DNA of 64,000 nucleotides from Saprospiraceae bacterium UBA7328. GTDB lineage: Bacteria > Bacteroidota > Bacteroidia > Chitinophagales > Saprospiraceae. The first letter of the stretch is position 1, and every line of letters starts with the position of its first letter. The notes below the pieces were generated by a model. That model was not told the DNA's origin. It did not search any database and saw only the letters and a list, made by a program, of their open reading frames with translations. The stretch covers positions 1 to 64,000 of the forward strand of contig DKPS01000181.1 in the NCBI GenBank assembly GCA_002471345.1, in the 5' to 3' direction. Positions 16,633 through 24,175 of the stretch are shown piece by piece. Both the position numbers and the translations under genes were made by a program.

Positions 16633-16686
16633 CTCTATTTTATTTTTAATTGTAAAAATACTCGTCTTCCTGAAAGTTAGCTTTCA
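16623..16686 (-). promoter_or_regulatory. Predicted 1:2 and 2:3 pairing segments of attenuator 1
   Basis: On the minus strand TGAAAG (16686-16681, overlapping the last Cys-Glu-Ser codons) forms a perfect 6-bp hairpin with CTTTCA (16676-16671), with the stop codon in its loop. The overlapping segment TTCAGGAAG (16674-16666) can instead pair with CTTTCTGGA (16631-16623), nine pairs including two G-U, sequestering the ascending arm of terminator 1. A ribosome finishing at the stop codon would cover that segment and favour termination. Hand pairing; not energy-evaluated. Confidence 0.5.
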
Positions 16687-16727
16687 CAGCAACAAAGACA
16701 ACAACAAGCATTAATTACAAATATCAT
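16677..16727 (-). CDS. Cysteine-rich leader peptide 1
   Basis: 16-residue ORF, ATG at 16727-16725, TAA at 16679-16677, encoding MIFVINACCCLCCCES. Six of seven consecutive codons are Cys (TGT mostly, one TGC). It begins 19 bases after the predicted -7 box, so it is the first ORF on the transcript, and is followed 44 bases later by terminator 1. A leader peptide this short with such a Cys density, ahead of a sulfide-producing operon, is best explained as an attenuation sensor for cysteine supply. Too short for database-style identification. Confidence 0.8.
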   Translation of the reverse strand: MIFVINACCCLCCCES

Positions 16728-16745
16728 TTCCTAATCCTTCTGTAT

Positions 16746-16776
16746 CAAAGATATACTCATAAGCGCAACAAAACAA
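16746..16776 (-). promoter_or_regulatory. Predicted promoter of the sulfite-reduction operon
   Basis: Minus-strand TTG (16776-16774) and TATCTTTG (16753-16746) are separated by 20 bases, an excellent match to the Bacteroidota -33/-7 pattern. Leader ORF 1 begins 19 bases past the -7 box. About 340 bases separate it from the reductase start codon, all taken up by the two attenuators. Confidence 0.7.
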
Positions 16777-16786
16777 TATTTTGTTG
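16766..16786. promoter_or_regulatory. Inverted repeat, possible operator
   Basis: CAACAAAA (16766-16773) and TTTTGTTG (16779-16786) are a perfect 8-bp inverted repeat around a 5-base spacer. It overlaps the -33 element, a classic position for a transcription factor site. The regulator is unknown. Confidence 0.5.
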
Positions 16787-16940
16787 TGTGCAAAAGTGAA
16801 AAGTTTTCCAAATGTCTCTCTCACTACCATTATTACAATTTATATTAACACATTCATTTGTCATATTTGCATTTAGAAGCCACTTCAAAGTAATATAGGA
16901 GGAGTGTTCAAAGTAACAAATGATATATTAGGTTCTTTAA

Positions 16941-18656
16941 ATGAATAAAATGAAATATTCTGTACTTACTCTTTTTGCTGCTTATTTGTGGTTATGCTCA
17001 TGTCAGCAAGAAAATCCATTAGACTCTATTATCCTTGAATATGACACTTTCCAAGAGAGTCTGAAAGATGATGATTATCCTTGGCCAAAAATCTCTGACA
17101 ATGATATATCCGAAAGGCTATCTTTTTATCAAGAAGTTCAAAAAAGTCTGAATAATATTTCCATCTCAACCCTTTCTGAAAAAGATTTGATTAACTACGA
17201 AATGCTTAAACATATAGTAGACGATAAAGTTTATAACCTAGATTATAAATCACATCTTATTCCGATTACCTCAGAAGGAGGGTTTGTCACAGGTATTATT
17301 TTTTCAATACAGAGAAAGCAGCTGAAAACTGTTGATGACTTAGAAAAGTATCTCACCTACCTCAGAACATTTTCGACCTACATTGATCATAGAATATCTT
17401 CTCTCAAGTCAGGGCTAGTATCAGGAAAAAAAAGTTCAAAGTTCATTACTAGTAAATTCCTAAATATTTTGGATCCATTTGTCGCTTCTGCGTCAGAAAA
17501 GGAAAACTTATTTCAAAAAGCCCTAGATACATATGAGGGTGAATTAAGCGAAGATGTCCAAACAGAAATAGCCCAACTTATAGAGAATGATGTCCCCACA
17601 TCTTTGCAAAAGCTTTCTGATTTTTTCCATAATGAATATTTACCTAAAGCATATGACAAAATAGGTGCAGGACAACTTCCAGATGCTGAAGCCTACTATC
17701 AACAAAGAGTAAATTACTTCACGACATTGGATATCACTCCAGAAGAGGTCTTTCAAACTGGTATTAGAGAAGTAGCGCGAATAAAGGCTGATATGGAAGG
17801 TGTCATTAGAGATTTAGATTTTGAAGGTACCTGGGAAGACTTTTTCGATTTTCTAAGATCGGATCCTCAATTCTATGCTAAATCTCCAGAGGATATTCTT
17901 ATGAGAGCATCTTGGATTTGTAAAGAGATGGAATTTGAAATGCCCAAATATTTTGGACATATGCCTAGTATGCCTTTTTCCGTAAAACCTGTACCAGCAG
18001 CTATAGCACCAAATTACACTGCTGGACGATATTCTGGTGGATCATATAAAGATCATAGAGCTGGACAATACTGGGTCAACACGACTAAACTAGAAAGTCG
18101 GCCTCTGTATGCTCTCCCTGCACTTTCACTTCATGAGGCGGTTCCTGGGCATCATACCCAAAACATGCTGGCAGCTGAGATGACAGGTTTGCCCAAGTTT
18201 AGAAGCAATTATTTAAGTGCTTTTGGAGAAGGATGGGGATTGTATTGTGAATATCTAGGAATAGAAGCTGGTATATATAAAACACCGTATGAAAATTTCG
18301 GAAGGATGACTTATGAAATGTGGCGGGCATGTAGACTTGTAGTTGATGTTGGAATGCATTTCAAAGGATGGGACAGACAGAAAGCATTTGATTTCATGGC
18401 TTCTAATACAGCATTGTCTATTCATGAAGTAAATACTGAAATAGATAGATATATAGGATGGCCAGCACAAGCCGTGTCATACAAAATGGGTGAATTAAAA
18501 ATTAGAGAATTAAGAAAACGTGCTGAGGAAGCTTTGGCTGACGATTTTGACATTAGAGCATTCCATGATAAAATATTAGAAAATGGCTCTGTACCATTGA
18601 GCACATTAGAAAGAATAATAGATCAATTTATTATCGCTTCAAAGAGTAAAATTTAA
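16941..18656 (+). CDS. DUF885 family lipoprotein, putative metallopeptidase-like
   Basis: 571 residues. The N-terminus carries a lipoprotein signal (LWLCSCQQEN, lipobox LCSC at about residues 19-22). The DUF885 hallmark is LSLHEAVPGHHTQN near residue 395, an HExxxxHH-type cluster that resembles a zinc site; ENFGRMTYEMWRACRLVVD and DVGMHFKGW are further family motifs, and FGEGWGLYCE is present. Substrate unknown; a peptidase activity is inferred for the family. A second possible start is the ATG three codons in. It is divergent from the sulfite operon and 24 bases ahead of the DUF3109 gene. Confidence 0.87.
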   Translation: MNKMKYSVLTLFAAYLWLCSCQQENPLDSIILEYDTFQESLKDDDYPWPKISDNDISERLSFYQEVQKSLNNISISTLSEKDLINYEMLKHIVDDKVYNLDYKSHLIPITSEGGFVTGIIFSIQRKQLKTVDDLEKYLTYLRTFSTYIDHRISSLKSGLVSGKKSSKFITSKFLNILDPFVASASEKENLFQKALDTYEGELSEDVQTEIAQLIENDVPTSLQKLSDFFHNEYLPKAYDKIGAGQLPDAEAYYQQRVNYFTTLDITPEEVFQTGIREVARIKADMEGVIRDLDFEGTWEDFFDFLRSDPQFYAKSPEDILMRASWICKEMEFEMPKYFGHMPSMPFSVKPVPAAIAPNYTAGRYSGGSYKDHRAGQYWVNTTKLESRPLYALPALSLHEAVPGHHTQNMLAAEMTGLPKFRSNYLSAFGEGWGLYCEYLGIEAGIYKTPYENFGRMTYEMWRACRLVVDVGMHFKGWDRQKAFDFMASNTALSIHEVNTEIDRYIGWPAQAVSYKMGELKIRELRKRAEEALADDFDIRAFHDKILENGSVPLSTLERIIDQFIIASKSKI

Positions 18657-18680
18657 TAAGTAAAGACATAAATTATTGAT

Positions 18681-19256
18681 ATGTTCTTAATTGATGATGT
18701 TCTGATCAATGAGGAGATTTACCAAAAAAACTTCATTTGTAATATTGAAAAATGCAAAGGAGCTTGTTGCTGGGAAGGTGATTTTGGAGCTCCATTAGAC
18801 GCAGATGAAATTGAATTGATTGAGAAAGATTATGAAGCTATCAAGGTTCATCTGGATCAAGAAGGGATCGATCATATTGAAAAAAATGGAATCTACGAGT
18901 ATGTCAAAGATTTGAGAAAAAATGCCACTACTCTTCTGAAAGATGGTAGATGTGTTTTTCTTTCTATGAAAGACGGAGTAGCAAAATGTGGAATAGAAAA
19001 AGCTCACGAAGCAGGTGATACCGATTTTAAGAAACCTATCTCATGTCATCTTTATCCCATAAGAATAGATCAAAACAAAGAAAACGGATTTGATGTTCTT
19101 AGATATGATAAATGGGACATCTGCGGTGCAGCATGTACTCTTGGAGATGAGCATAAAGTGAGGATTTATGAGTTCCTCGAAGATGCCTTAACAAGAAAAT
19201 ATGGAGATGAATTTTATGCCCAATTAAAGGCTTTGGTCCAAAAATTTTCTAATTAA
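18681..19256 (+). CDS. DUF3109 family protein (Cys-rich, putative metal-binding)
   Basis: 191 residues. The N-terminal motif CNIEKCKGACCWEGDFGAPL, followed by a mid-region Cys in SCHLYPIRI and a C-terminal CGAACTLG, matches the DUF3109/YkgJ-like Cys pattern thought to hold a metal centre. Function is unknown. It lies 24 bases after the DUF885 gene, so the two may be cotranscribed, and it ends at a strong bidirectional terminator. Confidence 0.88.
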   Translation: MFLIDDVLINEEIYQKNFICNIEKCKGACCWEGDFGAPLDADEIELIEKDYEAIKVHLDQEGIDHIEKNGIYEYVKDLRKNATTLLKDGRCVFLSMKDGVAKCGIEKAHEAGDTDFKKPISCHLYPIRIDQNKENGFDVLRYDKWDICGAACTLGDEHKVRIYEFLEDALTRKYGDEFYAQLKALVQKFSN

Positions 19257-19291
19257 AAGAGGCACTCCTCTTTATTAGTTGTGCCTCTTTT
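19255..19291. terminator. Bidirectional intrinsic terminator
   Basis: AAAAGAGGCAC (19255-19265) pairs perfectly over 11 bp with GTGCCTCTTTT (19281-19291). Flanking A and T runs allow termination of both the DUF3109 gene (plus) and the prolyl oligopeptidase gene (minus). Confidence 0.88.
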
Positions 19292-19298
19292 TGGTTTT

Positions 19299-21440
19299 CT
19301 AGTCCAACACTTTTTTACTCAATTCTGGTGTCACTCCCAAGTTTTTCCAAACAAAAGAATAAATATCTGCTTGAAGTTCTATCTGCTGCTTGGTACTTAC
19401 TGACCCATGTCCAGCATTCGTTTCTATTCTAATCATTACTGGATTAGGTCCATTGTGAGCTTCTTGTAATCTAGCTGCAAATTTGAATGAATGAGCAGGG
19501 ACCACTCTGTCATCATGGTCCGCAGTAGTCACCATTGTGGCTGGATAAGCAGTTCCATCTTTCAATGCATGATATGGAGAATACTTTTTCAAATACTGAA
19601 ACATTTCAGGAGAATCTTCCGCAGTACCATAGTCAGCAGCCCATCCCGCACCTGCTGTAAAAGTGTGATATCTCAACATATCCATAACCCCAACTGCCGG
19701 CAAAGCGACTTTAGCCAATTCTGGCCTCTGGGTCATTGTAGCACCTACCAATAACCCACCATTACTTCCTCCAGCTATTGCTAGATAATCACTGCTTGTA
19801 TATTTATTACTGATCAGGTACTCTCCTGCTGCTATGAAGTCATCAAATACATTTTGCTTTTTCATCTTAGTACCTGCTAGATGCCACTCTTCTCCATACT
19901 CACCTCCACCTCTGAGATTAGGCATAACATATATTCCTCCATTTTCCAACCATGCTATTCTTGATGGGCTGAAACTAGGTGTAAGACTTATATTAAATCC
20001 TCCATAGGCATATAGGTAAGTAGGGTTCTTTCCGTTCATCTTCAGTCCTTTCTTATGCACGATAAACATAGGTACTCTAGTACCATCTTTACTGTTATAA
20101 AAAACCTGATTGACCTCATACTCACTAGGTTCAAAATCGACATCAGGCTGACGATAAAGCTCTGAACTTCCTTTAGCTATATCATATTTAAAAATGGTAG
20201 TCGGATACGTGAAAGAAGTGAATCCATAATAGAAATCTTTATCATCCTTTTTACCTCCGAAACCATAGGCAGTTCCAATTCCCGGTAATTCAATCTCCTT
20301 TTCTAAATTACCCTCCATATCATACTGTTTCACCTCAGTCTTTGCATCCACCAGATAATCTGCAAACAACTTTCCTCCACCGCTACCTATTCCGAGTACA
20401 TTGTCCGTTTCAGGTATGATCTCTTTCCAAGTTGATTGTGATGGATTTTTCAGATCTACACTTACTAATTTGTAATTAGGTGCATCTATATTCGTCAAAA
20501 GATAAAAAGTAGATCCCTCATTGTGCATTACTGATGCTCTTTTGAAATAGTCATCTTGCAACTGAATAAAAGGACTGTTTGATTTTCGCAAATCTCTCAC
20601 ATATACCTGACTTCCACTGGTATTCTGAGAAGCATACACTACTAGATAGTTTTCATCCTCGGTTACTCCAGCATTTATATATCTATTAGGTTGCTTTTCC
20701 CCACCATAAATCAGTTCGTCAGTGGATTGATCTGTATTAAGCTTATGAAATTTCAATTTGTGAAATTGTGTTTTTTGAGACAACTCACTGCCTTTAGGTT
20801 TATCATAGCTACTGTAGAAAAACCCTTCATTCCCTTTCCATGCTAATCCACTAAACTTTACATCCTTAAGGGTATCTTCCACTATCTGCTTATTCTCAGT
20901 ATCCATGACGATTACCTTTCTCCAATCAGAACCTCCCTCAGTAATCATATAAGCAACCATACTTGCATCTTCGGTGAAAAACATTCCTCTCAGCGCTACT
21001 GTACCATCTTCAGAAAAAGTATTTGGATCCAAAAAGATTTGTGGCTCTTCTTTACTTTCTATTTCTGATCGATATACTACACTGTGATTTTGCAAACCAC
21101 TATTCTTATAAAAATACTCGTATTTGCCTTCTTTAAAAGGAGCTGATACTCTCTCATAATCGTACAACTCTTCTATCCTCGACTGAAGCTGATCTTTAAA
21201 ATCAATCTTATTCAGAAAGCCATCTGTTACTTCATTTTGAGACGTTACCCATGTGGTAGTCTCATCACTCATATCATCTTCTAACCAATGATATGGGTCT
21301 GGCACGTCTACATCATGATAAGTATCTATATGAGCTTTCTTTTCAGTTACTGGGTATGTATAAGATTCTGGTTCTTCCATGTTTTTACAAGAGAAAATTG
21401 AGATAATTATTAAGAAGAAAATGGTCTTTAGAAGGTTCAT
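19299..21440 (-). CDS. Prolyl oligopeptidase family serine peptidase (lipoprotein)
   Basis: 713 residues from the ATG at 21440. That start gives MNLLKTIFFLIIISIFSCKN, a lipoprotein signal; the frame stays open upstream to 21572 but adds a non-conserved stretch. Residues about 30-420 form the seven-bladed propeller (YHWLEDDMSDETTTWV is a family opening motif); the C-terminal hydrolase has catalytic Ser in AIAGGSNGGLLVGA, Asp in TADHDDRVVPAHSF and His in TNAGHGS. Such enzymes cleave short peptides after proline. The lipid anchor places it in the cell envelope, probably periplasm-facing. Confidence 0.93.
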   Translation of the reverse strand: MNLLKTIFFLIIISIFSCKNMEEPESYTYPVTEKKAHIDTYHDVDVPDPYHWLEDDMSDETTTWVTSQNEVTDGFLNKIDFKDQLQSRIEELYDYERVSAPFKEGKYEYFYKNSGLQNHSVVYRSEIESKEEPQIFLDPNTFSEDGTVALRGMFFTEDASMVAYMITEGGSDWRKVIVMDTENKQIVEDTLKDVKFSGLAWKGNEGFFYSSYDKPKGSELSQKTQFHKLKFHKLNTDQSTDELIYGGEKQPNRYINAGVTEDENYLVVYASQNTSGSQVYVRDLRKSNSPFIQLQDDYFKRASVMHNEGSTFYLLTNIDAPNYKLVSVDLKNPSQSTWKEIIPETDNVLGIGSGGGKLFADYLVDAKTEVKQYDMEGNLEKEIELPGIGTAYGFGGKKDDKDFYYGFTSFTYPTTIFKYDIAKGSSELYRQPDVDFEPSEYEVNQVFYNSKDGTRVPMFIVHKKGLKMNGKNPTYLYAYGGFNISLTPSFSPSRIAWLENGGIYVMPNLRGGGEYGEEWHLAGTKMKKQNVFDDFIAAGEYLISNKYTSSDYLAIAGGSNGGLLVGATMTQRPELAKVALPAVGVMDMLRYHTFTAGAGWAADYGTAEDSPEMFQYLKKYSPYHALKDGTAYPATMVTTADHDDRVVPAHSFKFAARLQEAHNGPNPVMIRIETNAGHGSVSTKQQIELQADIYSFVWKNLGVTPELSKKVLD

Positions 21441-21728
21441 TTTGAAGAATTTTAAGCGTGGAAAACGAAAATTAGATACAAACGAAGTTAAAAAAAGTAA
21501 CGCACAAAAAACAAACCGTAAAAACGGAAGGTCGATTAAATCTTTACTAAAAAAATCAATTAAAAGGTGCAATCTTATTCGATCTGAAAATACTGCTATT
21601 TTTTGACGCTGTTTTTATACAATTCAACACTTCAATTGGATAACCTAATATAATAAGTTCATTCTTCTGCGAATAGGGCTCTATTTTAATTGTCTATTTA
21701 CATGATTAAATAAGGTAGGAACAGAGAA

Positions 21729-23084
21729 ATGGTAAAAAAAATCAGGTTCTTCTTTTGTATAGTATTATACTCCACCGTAGGATGGTCTCAATCATCAATT
21801 CTGGATAAGTACATTGAAGAAGGTCTACAAAACAATTTGAGTCTTAAGTCAAATGACCTAGATATTAAAATCCGGCAGTCTGTGATCTCACAAACTAAAA
21901 AACTATGGAACCCAAATGTTGATTTGAATGGCAGCTATCTACTAGCCACAGGTGGAAGGACGATAGTATTCCCTGTCGGTGATTTATTTAATCCAACTTA
22001 TGCAACCTTGAATCAGCTTACAGGGACTCAGCAGTTTCCTACAGATCTAGAAAATTTCGAATCGCAACTTACACCTAATAATTTCCTTGATGTGCAATTT
22101 AATGGTGCTAAACCCTTAATAAATAGTGCGATTAAGTATAATCAAAAAATCCAAAATGAAATTCTACTGATTCAGGAATTAAATAAGGATATCACACATC
22201 AGGACATTACTTTCCAAATAAAAACGGCTTATTACAATTATCTAAAATCATTCAAAGGAATTGCTACTCTAGAAGAGAGCTTAGAAACATTGAATGAACT
22301 TCTAAAGTTCAATAAAGTGTTGGTTAAATATAGCAAAGCAACCGAAGATGCTATCAGCGATGTAGACTATCGAATTGCCAATCTTGAAAGTCAAAAGGTT
22401 GGCATTTCAGAACAACAAATATTAGCAAAAGCCTTACTAAATCTTTTGGTCAATAAGCCCCTTGATGATGATGTAAATATTGATACTAAAATTCTTCTAT
22501 CCTTCAATCCTTTAGAAAAAGAATTATTAGATCTCAAAGATGAAGCTTTAGTTGATCGAACTGAAATTAAGCAACTTGGTATATCCGATAAGATCAATAC
22601 TCTTAATCAATCCAGAATTAAAAAAGAAGGAAATCCAGAGCTCAATGTGTTTGCAGGCATAGGAATCCAAACAGAGGAATTCAATTTTGATGGAGGTGGG
22701 CCATTATATACCACAGGCTTGAGTATGTCCATGAACATTATAGATGGTGGCCTTAGGAAAAAGAAAATAGAACAACTCAAATTCGAAAGAGAAAAAATAG
22801 ATAATGACAAGGCAAGATTGAATCAAAAGATAGAGATTGAAATCACACAGAATTACTATCAAATCAAATCAATAGAAAGTCAAATACAGTCTGCTGAAAG
22901 TGCTGAAAGGAGTGCTCAAAAGAGTTACAATATTTTGAAAACCAAATACGAGAATGACAAAATTCTTTTGATTGAATTGTTACAAGCTCAAAACCGTCTT
23001 ACATCAAGTCAACTCAATCTTGACATCCTTAAATTCGATCACCTTATCAAACTTGCAGAACTGAATAAATTATTGGGAAAATGA
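21729..23084 (+). CDS. TolC-family outer membrane efflux protein
   Basis: 451 residues with a signal peptide ending about residue 21 (STVGWSQ). The two long helical repeats of the TolC fold are visible as extended amphipathic regions (about 150-250 and 350-440), for example EITQNYYQIKSIESQIQSAE and AQNRLTSSQLNLDILK. It forms the outer-membrane exit duct of the tripartite pump encoded by this operon. The stop codon overlaps the start of the adaptor gene (ATGA), so translation is coupled. Confidence 0.92.
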   Translation: MVKKIRFFFCIVLYSTVGWSQSSILDKYIEEGLQNNLSLKSNDLDIKIRQSVISQTKKLWNPNVDLNGSYLLATGGRTIVFPVGDLFNPTYATLNQLTGTQQFPTDLENFESQLTPNNFLDVQFNGAKPLINSAIKYNQKIQNEILLIQELNKDITHQDITFQIKTAYYNYLKSFKGIATLEESLETLNELLKFNKVLVKYSKATEDAISDVDYRIANLESQKVGISEQQILAKALLNLLVNKPLDDDVNIDTKILLSFNPLEKELLDLKDEALVDRTEIKQLGISDKINTLNQSRIKKEGNPELNVFAGIGIQTEEFNFDGGGPLYTTGLSMSMNIIDGGLRKKKIEQLKFEREKIDNDKARLNQKIEIEITQNYYQIKSIESQIQSAESAERSAQKSYNILKTKYENDKILLIELLQAQNRLTSSQLNLDILKFDHLIKLAELNKLLGK

Positions 23085-24175
23085 TGAAACCAATTATGAA
23101 TGTTATTATGAAGTTGAATGAATTCTGTTTCATTGTTCTAATACTCTCTGCAATATCAATTATGGGGTGTAAAGAAAAGATTGCTGGACTTGATGAAGCT
23201 AAGGTTAAAAGTACAGAATATACTTCTGTAGAAGTAAGTCCTGTAGTGGTATCAAACGATCCTATTCCGATATATTCAATTGGGAAAGTGGGTATTGAAG
23301 AAGAAGTAAAATTGTCTTTTAAAATAGGTGGAATTATATCAGAAATCAGTGGTGAGGTAGGAATGTCAATCAGAAAAGGAACTGTACTTGCCCGACTTCG
23401 TACCAATGAAATTGATGCTCAAGTAATCAAGGCACAAAGAGCACTTCAGAAAGCACAAAGAGATTTAGAGCGTACACAAAAAATGTATAATGAAGGTGCT
23501 GCGACTTTGGAAAATATTCAAGACTTGACTACTCTTGTCGAGGTATCAAAAGCAGATGTAGAGATAGCTCAGTTTAATCAAAGCTATTCTAATATTGTCA
23601 GCCCGGTAAATGGGAGAATATTAAAGAAAAATGCCGAAGCAAATGAATTGATAGGCCCAGGCCAACCGGTTTTTTTCATTTCTTCGAGACAGTCTTCATC
23701 TCTACTTAAAGCTTCTATATCAGATAAAGACATTGCTAAAATTAATTATGGCGACAAAACCAAGATATTCTTTGACGCTTATCCTAATGAAGAATTTGAA
23801 GGAAAAATATTGAGATTTTCAGAATCCGCTGATCCTCGCACAGGTACTTTTGAATTGGATATTGATCTCAATGACAAAGGGAAAAGATTAAGGAATGGAT
23901 ACATTGGAAGAGTAGAAATTTATCCCAAACAAATCACACCATATTTCAAGATTCCTATTAACGCCTTAGTTGAAGGTGTCGATGACGGCGTGATCATATT
24001 TACCCCTGATGACAATATAGCACGTAGACATGTTGTCTCTCCACAGTATATTGGTAAAGACTATTTTACTGTAAGTAGAAAAGAAGGTTATGACTTCTCA
24101 CAAGTAATTACTACAGGAGCTCCCTTCCTTTTAGATGGAGATAAAATCAAAATCGCTGAAGCTATCTCACAATGA
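23081..24175 (+). CDS. RND efflux periplasmic adaptor (membrane fusion lipoprotein)
   Basis: 364 residues. Near residue 28 the sequence ISIMGCKEK gives a lipobox, so the adaptor is probably lipid-anchored. The layout is that of the MFP family: barrel-sandwich half, an alpha hairpin (about 105-160, IDAQVIKAQRALQKAQRDLERTQ), the second half (SPVNGRILKKNAEANELIGPGQPV) and a beta-barrel domain. The ATG at 23108 (MKLNEFCFIVL) is an alternative start. Overlaps the neighbours by ATGA at both ends. Confidence 0.92.
   Translation: MMKPIMNVIMKLNEFCFIVLILSAISIMGCKEKIAGLDEAKVKSTEYTSVEVSPVVVSNDPIPIYSIGKVGIEEEVKLSFKIGGIISEISGEVGMSIRKGTVLARLRTNEIDAQVIKAQRALQKAQRDLERTQKMYNEGAATLENIQDLTTLVEVSKADVEIAQFNQSYSNIVSPVNGRILKKNAEANELIGPGQPVFFISSRQSSSLLKASISDKDIAKINYGDKTKIFFDAYPNEEFEGKILRFSESADPRTGTFELDIDLNDKGKRLRNGYIGRVEIYPKQITPYFKIPINALVEGVDDGVIIFTPDDNIARRHVVSPQYIGKDYFTVSRKEGYDFSQVITTGAPFLLDGDKIKIAEAISQ

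Noticed and set aside
21441..21572. Upstream extension of the prolyl oligopeptidase
   Set aside because: The lipoprotein signal starts at 21440; the extension is not conserved-looking.
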